In this document: positions 25,397 to 34,153 of the stretch, one piece after another | How the letters are laid out: each line of letters opens with the position of its first letter | Position numbering within the stretch: the stretch's first letter is position 1 | DNA from: Microcystis aeruginosa W13-11 | GTDB taxonomy: Bacteria; Cyanobacteriota; Cyanobacteriia; Cyanobacteriales; Microcystaceae | NCBI GenBank assembly: GCA_009995705.1 | Contig: JAADBR010000021.1 | Location: 1-40,549 of the forward strand | Length of the DNA: 40,549 nucleotides | Direction of reading: 5' to 3' | Program-made: the position numbers and the translations under genes | Notes under the pieces: model-generated | Told to the model about the DNA's origin: nothing | Seen by the model: the letters and a program-made list of their open reading frames with translations, nothing else | Database searches by the model: none

Positions 25397-27409
25397 ATGT
25401 CAACCCAAGTTGCTGAAAATAAAAATGCACTTGCTTCTTTTAACCAATTTTTGGAAGATGTCAAGGCGATTACTCAACCTTACTGGTATCCGAACGAACC
25501 AGGCACAAGAAGCTTTCCCGAGGTAATTCGTGCCTGGGGAATGCTATTTGTACTACTTTTTCTAATCCTCGGACTCGTAGTCGTAACGCTTTTTAATAGT
25601 TTTGCTATTCGTCGCTTGATTGACGCAATTGTACAACAGGGAGACTATGCCAAATTTAATCAGGAATTGATCGCCTATGTAATTGGGTTGATCTTGGTGA
25701 CACTGCTAGTCGGTTACAGTAAAAATATTTCCAAAAAAATTGCTTTAGATTGGTATGAATGGCTAAATGATCAGGTTTTGACTAAATACTTCCATAAACG
25801 TGCCTATTATAAAATTAATTTCAAATCTGATATTGATAATCCCGATCAACGCATTGCTCAAGAAATTGAACCGATCACCAGTAATGCTCTTAGCTTTTTC
25901 TCATCTTTCCTAGAAAAAAGCCTGAAGATGCTTGTCTTTTTAGTGGTGATCTGGACGATTTCTCAGCGGATTGCTATTCCGCTACTTATTTATACAGTCA
26001 TCGGTAATTTTATCGCCCTTTATTTAAATCAAGAATTAATCAAGATCAATGAAAAGCAATTAGCTTCAAAAGCTGATTATAATTATGCGTTAACTCACGT
26101 TCGCAATCATGCTGAATCCATCGCCTTTTTTCGGGGGGAGAAGGAAGAATCAAATATCATTCAGCGAAGATTTAAAAAGGTATTAGATGATACTCGAGAT
26201 AAAATTGATTGGGAAAGAGGGAACGAACTGTTTGCTAGGGGCTATCAAGCCGCTATTCAAGTATTTCCCTTCTTAATTCTGGGACCTTTGTATATTAGAG
26301 GTGAGATCGATTATGGACAGGTGGAACAAGCTTCCACAGCCTGTTATATATTCGCTACTTCTTTGGGAGACCTGATCACTGAATTTGGCATTTCGGGACG
26401 ATTTTCTAGTTATGTTGAACGTTTAAATGAGTTTGCGACTGCCCTAGAAACCGTTACTCAACAACCAGAGAATGTCAGCACGATCAAAACTATCGAAGAA
26501 AATCATTTTGCCTTTGAGAAAGTCACTTTACAAACTCCCGACTATGAGCAGGTAATTGTCGAAGATCTATCTCTTTCTGTTCAACCCGGTGAAGGATTAC
26601 TAATTGTTGGCCCTAGTGGCCGCGGCAAAAGTTCCCTCCTAAGAGCGATCGCGGGTTTATGGAATTCCGGTACCGGATGTTTAATGCGGCCACCCCTTGA
26701 AGAAATTCTCTTTTTACCCCAACGTCCCTACATTATCTTGGGAACCTTACGGGAACAATTGCTCTATCCTCAGACCGAACGTCAGATAACTAATAGCGAA
26801 ATTGAAGCAGTATTACAACAAGTCAATTTACAAAACGCCCTAAGTCGGGTGGATGAATTTGACTCTGAAAAACCCTGGGAAAACATTCTCTCCCTAGGAG
26901 AACAACAACGTCTAGCCTTTGCTCGGCTCTTAGTTAATCCCCCCAGTTTTATCATTTTAGATGAAGCAACCAGCGCCCTAGATTTAGTCAACGAAAGGAT
27001 TCTATATGAGCAATTAAAAGCTCGTAAGACAACTTTTATTAGTGTCGGTCATCGAGAAAGTCTCTTTAATTACCATCAATGGGTTCTAGAACTCTCGGCT
27101 AACTCTAGTTGGGAACTCTTGACCGTTGAGGATTATCGCCTTAAGAAAGCGCAAGAAATGTTTACTAACACCCCTAAGGGCAATTCTCTAAAACCCGATA
27201 TTACCATTAATCATGGGTCAGAATCCCCAGAAACACATCAGTCTCTTGAAGGGCTTTCTCATCAAGAGATGAAACTATTAACCGACTTATCGATCTCTAG
27301 TGTTCGTAGTAAAGCTAGTCGCGGAAATTTGATCCTAGCCAACGATGGTTTTACCTATCGTTATGACAAAAATCCTCAAATCTTAAAGTGGCTTAAAATC
27401 TCACCTTAA
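25397..27409 (+). CDS. SbmA/McyH-like ABC exporter (fused TM and ATPase)
   Basis: 670 residues. N-terminal membrane domain of the SbmA/BacA/YddA type with several hydrophobic helices (about 45-75, 95-120, 175-215, 290-310). ATPase from about 385: Walker A GPSGRGKSS near 404, signature LSLGEQQRLAFARL, Walker B FIILDEATSAL near 522, and the switch His in SVGHRES. About 80 extra C-terminal residues follow; I do not recognise them. Transporters of this type export NRPS products, for example McyH in microcystin clusters, so export of this locus's product is likely. Last gene of the plus-strand biosynthetic run. Confidence 0.93.
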   Translation: MSTQVAENKNALASFNQFLEDVKAITQPYWYPNEPGTRSFPEVIRAWGMLFVLLFLILGLVVVTLFNSFAIRRLIDAIVQQGDYAKFNQELIAYVIGLILVTLLVGYSKNISKKIALDWYEWLNDQVLTKYFHKRAYYKINFKSDIDNPDQRIAQEIEPITSNALSFFSSFLEKSLKMLVFLVVIWTISQRIAIPLLIYTVIGNFIALYLNQELIKINEKQLASKADYNYALTHVRNHAESIAFFRGEKEESNIIQRRFKKVLDDTRDKIDWERGNELFARGYQAAIQVFPFLILGPLYIRGEIDYGQVEQASTACYIFATSLGDLITEFGISGRFSSYVERLNEFATALETVTQQPENVSTIKTIEENHFAFEKVTLQTPDYEQVIVEDLSLSVQPGEGLLIVGPSGRGKSSLLRAIAGLWNSGTGCLMRPPLEEILFLPQRPYIILGTLREQLLYPQTERQITNSEIEAVLQQVNLQNALSRVDEFDSEKPWENILSLGEQQRLAFARLLVNPPSFIILDEATSALDLVNERILYEQLKARKTTFISVGHRESLFNYHQWVLELSANSSWELLTVEDYRLKKAQEMFTNTPKGNSLKPDITINHGSESPETHQSLEGLSHQEMKLLTDLSISSVRSKASRGNLILANDGFTYRYDKNPQILKWLKISP

Positions 27410-27735
27410 GCTCTCTGGCTGGAAAAGATTGCTATAATTAGGCCAATAGCCGGATCTCGAATTGACCCCAGAACCCGGACAAGCCCGCCGGCCGTCTAAC
27501 GATGCCAGCAATTTAACTGCCAGTTTCTACCAACAACAATTGACCGAGAATATGGGATGAGAGGCTATTGAAGCTAAATTTTGTGAAAACTTCTCACTTA
27601 TATCGCTAGATAACTAAAATGTGGTAAACTAGGCGGTGACGTTCACAAAGACCGCGACAGATAGACAAATCTCTTATTAGTCAGAGTCCCTGAACCCCTG
27701 ATTACCTCTTTCTCCCCTAGGTGATTACACAAACA
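27410..27735. promoter_or_regulatory. Intergenic region with candidate extended -10 promoter
   Basis: 326 bases. TGCTATAAT (TATAAT at 27433-27438) is a consensus extended -10 element reading rightward, close to the exporter stop. It could start a transcript for the LamG-DUF2235 gene. A short open stretch (27463-27560, ending ATGGGATGA) encodes a fragment I do not recognise. CTAGGTGAT at 27716-27724 is the ribosome site for the ATG at 27736. Confidence 0.4.
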
Positions 27736-29745
27736 ATGGCTGAACAACGCTCTGTACTAAAATTTAATGGCATTGATGATTACATGGAGCTATCCGGGGG
27801 ATTTCTCAATATCGATCAGAGTATTACCATTACATTTTGGGTAAAAGGAGAAAATAATTTATCCACAGAAACCACTCTTTTAGAAGCTGTTAATCGGGAC
27901 AATAACCGCGTCCTACATATTACCTTGCCTTGGGGCGATCCTGTGAAACCTGCAATTTTTTGGGATGCGGGAAATGAAGAAGGTTTCGATCGAATTGAAA
28001 AAAAAGTCAAGCTCAAGGATTATAGTGATTGGAATCATTGGGCCTTTGTCAAAAATGCGACCACAGGCCGAATGTTGATCTATCGTAATGGAATCATTTG
28101 GCATCGTGGCAACGGTCATAACCGTGCCTTAACCGGGATTGAAAAAATCATCTTGGGAGCCTCTGTTAATCTCTCGCATTATTGGCAAGGTTGTCTTGCC
28201 GAACTTTCTGTTTGGAATCAAGCGCGTAGCCAAGAAGAAATCCAAGAAGCGATGTATCAATCTCCCTTAGTTGATGACCTTGGCTTAGTCACTTATTTAT
28301 CACTTAATGGCAGTGCCGAGGATCAAACAAGTTATGGTAATCATGGTGTTCTTTATGGGACAACCTGGCAACTAGATAGTCTTCCCTCTAAACCAACCTC
28401 GATCCCTAAATCAAAAACTCAGACTAGCAGTAAAGCTAGAAGGAATGCAAAAAGGATAACCATGGTCAACGAAATTTTTAACTCCCTAGAAGAAGAAGTG
28501 ATTGAGCATCCTGCTCCGGCCGAACATCAAGAACCTGCCCCAGAAGAGAATCCAGAATCAATTATAATTGCCGCAGAAGCTGCTCTTGCCAGCAATGAAA
28601 TTGAGGAGATTAATGAAACAGCAATTTCTCAACCGGATATACCGACTTATTCAAGCCAGAAAAAACGGTTAATTATTTGTTGTGATGGTTCTTGGGAAGA
28701 CTCGGTCAGTGCTGCTCCCACTAATGTGGTTAAATTCGCCGCATCTATTAAGCATATTGCCGAAGATCAAACCCCCCAAATCATCTTTTTGTCAGGTTAT
28801 GGCAGCCCCGAAGACAACGAATTTATTAAAAATTTAGGGAATGAAACTTTTGGCTGGGGCCTTGATCGAATGATTCAAGATGCCTACCGTTTTCTTGTCC
28901 TTAACTATAATCCCAAAAGCGAGGATGAAATTTATTTGTTAGGTTTTAGTCGAGGAGCATATATTGTTCGTTGTTTGGCTAGTTTTGTCGATAAATGTGG
29001 AATCCTAAAACGCTCTAAGATTAAAGAAATTCCCCAAGCTTATCAACTCTATCGAGACCACACCGTTAGCTCCGATAGTGCTAAAGCTCGACAATTCCGT
29101 GCCGCTAATGCTAAAAAAATTGAGACAGAAAAGGAAGATTTTCAAGAGTGTATTCCAATCAAGATGTTAGGTTGTTGGGATACAGTCGGTAATTTTGGTA
29201 TTCCCGATTTAACTCCCTGGTTTCCCCTAGCTAAGTTTTATCATAAAAAATATGAATTTAGTAACACAAAATTAAGTCCGATTATTCAAAATGCTTTTCA
29301 TGCTGTTGCCATTGATGAAAAACGGAAAAACTTTCCTTCCACTCCAATCAAAGCCAACCCAGAAAATCCTGAACAAGTTGTCAAAGAAGTTTTATTTGTC
29401 GGTGAACATACCTGCCTAGGTGGTGGCAAAAAAGAATATCAAGGACTTTCCGACTACCCGTTACAATGGATGATTAATCAAGCCAAAAAATTGGGATTAG
29501 ATTTTGACTCAACCACCTCTGAATTTGAGGAATTCCCAATTAAACTAGACCCCACCATCAAGTTTGATAATACGGTTAAGGGATTGGCGGCATTGGGAGG
29601 GGAAGAATGGCGAACTTTCAACGCCAAAGTTGTCACCGTTCATCACAGTGTGGTAAAACGATTAAAGGCTTTTCCCGATTATCGTCCCAAAAGTCTTGAA
29701 CCTCTTCTTCAAGCTTTACTTGACGGCGATCAACAGATAGATTAG
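27736..29745 (+). CDS. LamG-DUF2235 alpha/beta-hydrolase fusion
   Basis: 669 residues from the ATG at 27736; a GTG at 27721 is also in frame but is itself part of the ribosome site. Residues about 5-215 form a LamG domain (LKFNGIDDYMEL, WNHWAFVKNATTGR, LIYRNG, WQGCLAELSVWN). An acidic, Pro/Glu-rich linker runs to about 300. Then comes a DUF2235 domain: RLIICCDGSWEDS, the nucleophile elbow LLGFSRGAYIVR with Ser405, MLGCWDTVGNFG, and FVGEHTCLGGG. DUF2235 proteins include phospholipase-type T6SS effectors. No signal peptide. The domain order parallels the LamG-sulfatase at 11779, and a paralogous small membrane protein follows 51 bases later. Role unknown; lipid or ester hydrolysis is likely. 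Confidence 0.9.
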   Translation: MAEQRSVLKFNGIDDYMELSGGFLNIDQSITITFWVKGENNLSTETTLLEAVNRDNNRVLHITLPWGDPVKPAIFWDAGNEEGFDRIEKKVKLKDYSDWNHWAFVKNATTGRMLIYRNGIIWHRGNGHNRALTGIEKIILGASVNLSHYWQGCLAELSVWNQARSQEEIQEAMYQSPLVDDLGLVTYLSLNGSAEDQTSYGNHGVLYGTTWQLDSLPSKPTSIPKSKTQTSSKARRNAKRITMVNEIFNSLEEEVIEHPAPAEHQEPAPEENPESIIIAAEAALASNEIEEINETAISQPDIPTYSSQKKRLIICCDGSWEDSVSAAPTNVVKFAASIKHIAEDQTPQIIFLSGYGSPEDNEFIKNLGNETFGWGLDRMIQDAYRFLVLNYNPKSEDEIYLLGFSRGAYIVRCLASFVDKCGILKRSKIKEIPQAYQLYRDHTVSSDSAKARQFRAANAKKIETEKEDFQECIPIKMLGCWDTVGNFGIPDLTPWFPLAKFYHKKYEFSNTKLSPIIQNAFHAVAIDEKRKNFPSTPIKANPENPEQVVKEVLFVGEHTCLGGGKKEYQGLSDYPLQWMINQAKKLGLDFDSTTSEFEEFPIKLDPTIKFDNTVKGLAALGGEEWRTFNAKVVTVHHSVVKRLKAFPDYRPKSLEPLLQALLDGDQQID

Positions 29746-29796
29746 CCTTGCTTTAGAATTAAATTAATCCTTCGCTAGAAATTTGAGGTGATTTTT

Positions 29797-30228
29797 ATGG
29801 AACTCGATAACATTATCAAAAAAGTGGCAGGTGCTTATTTAGCCTCCGCTATCATTGCCGTCATCGTGCTAATTATTACCCTCGGACAACCCTTTGTAGT
29901 TTTTCTGAGCATCGGAGCGATGGGGTTGGTTAGTGTCTTAGGAGATGCGATCGCCGAGTACGGAATTGAAGCGGTTCTGAATACTTTTTACGCTGAGCGA
30001 AGTAAAAAAGAACCCTTGGAAATACTTTTGGCTGAAATTGATGCTTTACCTCTGACTGATGACCTGAAATTAAAAACTAAAAAATACTTGACTGACTATC
30101 AAGAACAGACAGCAAAGCAGCAAGAAACGGTAACTGAGCCAACTCCTGAAAGTCCTCAAACAGTTGTTATTGAAAAGGAACCAGTGGTGGAAAAGGAACC
30201 AGTGGTTGTTGAAGTTGAAAATGTTTAA
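29797..30228 (+). CDS. Small Gly-rich membrane protein, paralogue 2
   Basis: 143 residues from the ATG at 29797, with GAGGTGA upstream; an in-frame GTG at 29788 overlaps that site and is less likely. Residues 11-50 form one or two membrane helices (AIIAVIVLIITLG, then VVFLSIGAMGLVSVLG). GDAIAEYGIEAVL and LPLTDDLKLKTK match the protein at 10917. The C-terminus carries a repeated EKEPVV. Unlike paralogue 1 it has no acidic N-terminal repeats; its low-complexity acidic part is at the other end. It sits directly after the LamG-DUF2235 gene, as its paralogue sits directly before the LamG-sulfatase. Function unknown. Confidence 0.83.
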   Translation: MELDNIIKKVAGAYLASAIIAVIVLIITLGQPFVVFLSIGAMGLVSVLGDAIAEYGIEAVLNTFYAERSKKEPLEILLAEIDALPLTDDLKLKTKKYLTDYQEQTAKQQETVTEPTPESPQTVVIEKEPVVEKEPVVVEVENV

Positions 30229-30236
30229 TTAGGTAT

Positions 30237-30263
30237 TGCTCCCTCTTGTAATAGCTGGGAGCA
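30237..30263 (+). terminator. Weak hairpin after small membrane protein gene
   Basis: TGCTCCC (30237-30243) pairs with GGGAGCA (30257-30263) across a 13-base loop, 9 bases after the stop codon. No immediate T-run follows, so it is at best a weak or partial terminator and may instead protect the upstream mRNA. Confidence 0.3.
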
Positions 30264-30312
30264 GCGGGTGGTTATTGCTAAGTACTGAGGGATTTTTTGG
30301 TCTAAGATAGCT

Positions 30313-32001
30313 ATGCTAAATAGGAACTCTCAACATCTGATGACTTATAAAAAAATTGCTATTTATGAGCAAAGCTATCAACTTCCTGTTTTTAAAAACA
30401 GATACTTAAAAAATTTTCAGAAAATCATCAAGGAACGACGGAAATTAATTCAGGAAGGAGTTCGCTACCATTACTATTTTGGTAAGATTATTAAACGAAA
30501 AGAAAAAATTACTCAACAAGAAATCTTGATCGAGACCCAGTTATTAATTAAAGACTATAATTTATTAATTAATGGACTAGAAATTTATCAAGACGGATAT
30601 TATCGTTTTTTACTCCAACTCAGTGACAATCTCAAAATTTTATTTTCCCAAAAATATCAAGAATTAAAAATCTTAGACTACGAGAGAATAAAGTTAGAAA
30701 TTAAAAATAATAATAATCAAAATATTCTCAATCAACTCAAGCTAGAAAAACAGGAAAATTTTCGGGCAATTTTGCTACTGGGAAAAACATCTTTTTTGAT
30801 GTTGAGAAAAACTAAATTACTAGGGGAAGGAGTTCAGAAATTAGCCGAGGATACTCAAAAACAGAAAAAAATTGTGCAAGCAATTATTCAAGAACTCAAA
30901 ATTTATGAGGAATTAAATCATTACCAACTCAAATCTCAACGAGTTCGCCAAGAAATTGCGGATCTTGCCCAAAATGCGATTAACTTTGAAAACTACCTAC
31001 AGGACTATTTTGCTCCTTTTCAATTATTAATAGAAGAAGTCATTAAGGTGGATGAAGAATTTTATGCAACAGTGGGAGAAATTAAGTATTTGGTAGATAA
31101 TATTTTTCAACCTCAGCCCGATCTCTTAGAAACGTCAGATTCCGCCGTAAATTCTGAGTTTTTGTTAAATTTTCTAGCGACTGGTTACGAGAAAGAAGCA
31201 AGGTTAAAAGAGGCTTTTTCCTCTGATCAATTTAATGATTACTTATTAAATGAAAGTGAATGGTCAGCACAATTTATTTCCCTAGAAAAAACCATCAATA
31301 AATTATCTGATCATTTAGCAGAACAAGAGTCTTGTCAAAAAGATGCTATCCCCAAAACTTCCTTGGCAATAGTTGTCTCTCAATTCACTCAAAACAATCT
31401 TGATAAATCTTCTAGTTCTAAAAATCCCCAGACTTCCCCAAATATCTTAGCTCAAGAATCGGCTGATCTTGATTATAATCAATTACAAGATTTGCTAAGA
31501 AAGCAACAGTGGCAAGCGGCTGATCGCCAAACGACCAAACTACTATTAAAAATTTTGGGTAGAACCTACTGGAATGAGGTTTATCCTCAAGACATTGCTC
31601 AATTACCTTGTTCAGAACTGAAAAAAATTGATCAACTTTGGCTGCATTATAGTAATGGTCATTTCGGGTTCAGTATTCAGCAGGCCATTTTCTCTAGTCT
31701 CGGTGGTTTAGTGGATTATGAAACCCAAAAGAAACTTGGCGATCGCTTAGGTTGGCGGAAGGAAGGTCAATGGCTTAATTATGAGCAACTAAACTTTCAA
31801 TTAGAGCCGAATTCTCCCCTCGGTCATTTACCGGTTCATTGGTTGATTTTTGAGGAAAATCTTGGTTACCCATCTGCGGAAGCTTCTGATCATCAAAACT
31901 CCGTGGCTTTCTGGAGAGTTGGTAATTGGTTATTATGGCAACTTCACCTCGTTTTCAGCAAAATTCAAGCCTGTGGAATTATTCCTCTGTCTGACTTTTA
32001 A
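30313..32001 (+). CDS. Coiled-coil protein with C-terminal GUN4-like domain
   Basis: 562 residues. The first 370 or so are Lys/Glu/Leu-rich helices with long coiled-coil character. From about 387 there is a GUN4-type domain: LRKQQWQAADRQT, WNEVYPQDIAQLPCSEL, KKIDQLWLHYSNGHFGFS, and a GWRKEG segment. GUN4 domains bind porphyrins; in chlorophyll synthesis they stimulate Mg-chelatase, but cyanobacteria also carry many GUN4 fusions to signalling or conflict domains. This one looks like the second type because of the coiled-coil half and the neighbouring LamG-hydrolase. It is followed by a recombination scar at a run of nine C's (32032-32040). Whether it is functionally tied to the two preceding genes is not shown. 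Confidence 0.82.
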   Translation: MLNRNSQHLMTYKKIAIYEQSYQLPVFKNRYLKNFQKIIKERRKLIQEGVRYHYYFGKIIKRKEKITQQEILIETQLLIKDYNLLINGLEIYQDGYYRFLLQLSDNLKILFSQKYQELKILDYERIKLEIKNNNNQNILNQLKLEKQENFRAILLLGKTSFLMLRKTKLLGEGVQKLAEDTQKQKKIVQAIIQELKIYEELNHYQLKSQRVRQEIADLAQNAINFENYLQDYFAPFQLLIEEVIKVDEEFYATVGEIKYLVDNIFQPQPDLLETSDSAVNSEFLLNFLATGYEKEARLKEAFSSDQFNDYLLNESEWSAQFISLEKTINKLSDHLAEQESCQKDAIPKTSLAIVVSQFTQNNLDKSSSSKNPQTSPNILAQESADLDYNQLQDLLRKQQWQAADRQTTKLLLKILGRTYWNEVYPQDIAQLPCSELKKIDQLWLHYSNGHFGFSIQQAIFSSLGGLVDYETQKKLGDRLGWRKEGQWLNYEQLNFQLEPNSPLGHLPVHWLIFEENLGYPSAEASDHQNSVAFWRVGNWLLWQLHLVFSKIQACGIIPLSDF

Positions 32002-32039
32002 AGCCATGATCCCATTAAAAACTGACTGGAACCCCCCCC

Positions 32040-32336
32040 CTTAGCCGCGCGGAAAAAGAAACCCTTGTTGTTGCTTCAACTAATACAAAAGTTCTGCCCG
32101 ATAAGAGCGCTCCTAGAGTTGCAGCGGCCGAACCCTATATAGAAGTTTTCTCCGAATTTGAGGCCGAAGAAAACGCCCAAGAGATAGATATTTCCTTCCA
32201 TCCCAACTATCAAGAACAGGTTAATAATTCTCGTCGTCGTCGTCCCTCGGAACTGTTGCTAAAAGAGGAACGGGGCGAAAAAGCCTCTACTAACGGTCTA
32301 TCGAGGTTGGAGCATGACTGCCAGACAAATTGCTAA
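32040..32336 (+). pseudogene. Gene fragment with Arg-rich end
   Basis: A frame without a usable start runs from the C-run to a stop at 32334-32336, about 98 codons. It is acidic at first (EVFSEFEAEENAQEIDIS) and then has SFHPNYQEQVNNSRRRRP. The Arg run recalls the C-terminal tail of cyanobacterial RNase E, but I cannot confirm this. The junction with the C-run and the lack of a start suggest a broken leftover rather than a gene. Confidence 0.35.
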
Positions 32337-32384
32337 TATTGCTGCTTTGTGACAATTCGAGCGACAAAAGGCTGTTAGCGGAAT

Positions 32385-32456
32385 TATCTGGCTCGGATTC
32401 GTGACCAAGTATTTGAACTGGATATTCCTGAAAATTTCCAACCCTTCAGCTATTAA
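32385..32456 (+). pseudogene. Duplicated 3' end of the coiled-coil/nuclease-like gene
   Basis: The frame ending at TAA 32454-32456 encodes QVFELDIPENFQPFSY, almost identical to the last residues of the gene at 34154 (EVFELDIPENFQPLSY). Nucleotide similarity continues past the stop (TTCTTGATGTCTTTAGG versus TTCTTGATACCTCTAGG). So the 3' end and downstream flank of a related gene were left here, about 2.3 kb from the intact copy. The remaining bases to 32524 show nothing else. Confidence 0.75.
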
Positions 32457-32524
32457 GATTTCTTGATGTCTTTAGGTTGATTCTGCAAAGTTACAGCTTT
32501 TTAGAATTGATATAACCAAGCAAA

Positions 32525-33046
32525 TTAAGGTTTATAGAAATAAACAAACATAGCACCATTAGATAATTGATAGCCTTTGCTGATTAAAAATTTACGACAA
32601 TCATTAAAATCGGTATTTCCTTTGGGATTTTTGGCTTCTGATTTAATCATTTTAACATCATTTTTGCTAGGTAAATAACCAGATTCTACATGATAAGCTC
32701 GATAAATTGAATTAACCACTTCATAACAATAATTTTCATAAAATACTTTTTTTTGATGATTGGATAAATCATGTCTCCATAGTTTTGTCAATTCAATCGA
32801 GCGATTACGAGCAAAACGTGGAAGCCAAAGTTTATTAGGTTCCAACTTACCAAACAATTTAAGTTCGTCCGATGTAAAACTGGTAATTTGTTTTAAGGCT
32901 CTATCTTCGGCAATAGTTGAAATGACTGAATACTCTAAAAACTTCAATATGTCATGATCTGAGATAATTTCATCTTCTGTTTTGCGGTGCATTTTTGCAA
33001 TTTTTTCTGACAAATCAAGAATTGTAAGTTTTTCAGCCATATTCAT
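32525..33046 (-). CDS. Hypothetical protein
   Basis: 173 residues, soluble, with a basic and aromatic C-terminal half. I recognise no family. The body has a helical first half (ending KQITSFTSDELKLFG) and a compact end (FLISKGYQLSNGAMFVYFYKP). A second ATG two codons downstream could be the true start. It reads on the minus strand, in the same direction as the RTX gene located upstream of it, 51 bases away. Codon use looks like its AT-rich neighbours. Confidence 0.55.
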   Translation of the reverse strand: MNMAEKLTILDLSEKIAKMHRKTEDEIISDHDILKFLEYSVISTIAEDRALKQITSFTSDELKLFGKLEPNKLWLPRFARNRSIELTKLWRHDLSNHQKKVFYENYCYEVVNSIYRAYHVESGYLPSKNDVKMIKSEAKNPKGNTDFNDCRKFLISKGYQLSNGAMFVYFYKP

Positions 33047-33097
33047 TGGAAAATGATATTTATTGCCAACTCTGACTAACTCATCAAAACTGAATAG

Positions 33098-33910
33098 TTA
33101 AATGATTGATAAATTAGCAAGATTGCCGCTAAAGCCAGTGATTTCGATCATAGCGTCAGTGTTAGCGGAAAATCCAGCCAGATTATCATTTAGAGCCAAA
33201 AAGGTTTGCGTTCCAACCCTAAAGGTTGCGGCCCCATTAGCCACAAAATTTGTACCATTCAAAAGGGTTTTTATATTTGCCTCGGTTAAACTGCTCACAC
33301 TAGCCAATTCCTTGACCTGAGCCGCACTTAAGGCGGTTAAACCATCAATATTGTCTATGCCAATTTGTAAATCTTTGATGACATCGTAGGAAACTAACAG
33401 AGAATCCTGGGGAGTATTAAACACAAAAGTATTAGCATCGGCTCCCCCTAGTAGGGTATCTTTCCCCAATCCTCCCACTATCAGATCACTTCCCGATTCA
33501 CCTGTTAGATAGTCATTGTTATAACCGCCAAACAGTTGATCGCTGCCATTACCCCCATAGAGGGAATCGTTGCCATAGTTCCCATAAAGACTATCATTGC
33601 CCGAATCGCCCCATAGACGATCGAAGCCTTCGCCTCCTAGTAGATAGTCTTGTCCGTCACCTCCATACAGGTAATCATTATCGTCACCTCCGTCTAAAGT
33701 GTCATTCCCATAATTTCCTTTTAGTCGGTCAGTTCCGCTATACCCGTAAATTATGTCATTGCCATAAAAGCCATCAATTTGATTCTCGGTTTGAGAACCG
33801 TGCATTGTGTCATCGTTATAGCCTCCGACCATGTAACGATAACCATCTGCCTGCAATTGCAGAAAAGAACTGGGATAGGTACTCCAGTAAAAAGTAGCGC
33901 CTTGTGCCAT
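33098..33910 (-). CDS. RTX (hemolysin-type calcium-binding) repeat protein
   Basis: 270 residues. From about 40 to 165 there are nine-residue Gly/Asp-rich RTX repeats (for example GGDGQDYLL, YGNYGNDSL), which form a calcium-bound beta-roll. The last 100 residues, after NTFVFN and a DVIKDLQIGIDNIDGL segment, match the usual C-terminal region that follows RTX blocks and targets proteins for type I secretion. There is no enzymatic domain, so it may be a structural or surface protein. Ribosome site AAAGAGGT before the ATG. Probably extracellular, by family knowledge. Unrelated to the biosynthetic locus as far as I can see. Confidence 0.9.
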   Translation of the reverse strand: MAQGATFYWSTYPSSFLQLQADGYRYMVGGYNDDTMHGSQTENQIDGFYGNDIIYGYSGTDRLKGNYGNDTLDGGDDNDYLYGGDGQDYLLGGEGFDRLWGDSGNDSLYGNYGNDSLYGGNGSDQLFGGYNNDYLTGESGSDLIVGGLGKDTLLGGADANTFVFNTPQDSLLVSYDVIKDLQIGIDNIDGLTALSAAQVKELASVSSLTEANIKTLLNGTNFVANGAATFRVGTQTFLALNDNLAGFSANTDAMIEITGFSGNLANLSII

Positions 33911-34153
33911 TGCTGTTTACCTCTTTCGGGTTCAAACATGAGTGAATAGGACAAAAGTAACGCTGTCCCAAGGGTGATGTCAGTCCCACTGGACATGGAA
34001 ATTCTCAGGGGAGATCATGGAAAAATAGGGAAAGACAGCGATCGCATCTTTCCCCAAAGTACTATTAAAAGCACTAATTTTGCTGTGGATTGATAAAGGC
34101 GATCCAAAAAAATCTCTTAAAATAGAGAAAACGAAGCAGTAAGGAAAGAACCA

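Noticed and set aside
31850..32044. Short open frame at the end of the GUN4 gene
   Set aside because: It is a shifted shadow of the GUN4 domain and ends in the C-run scar.
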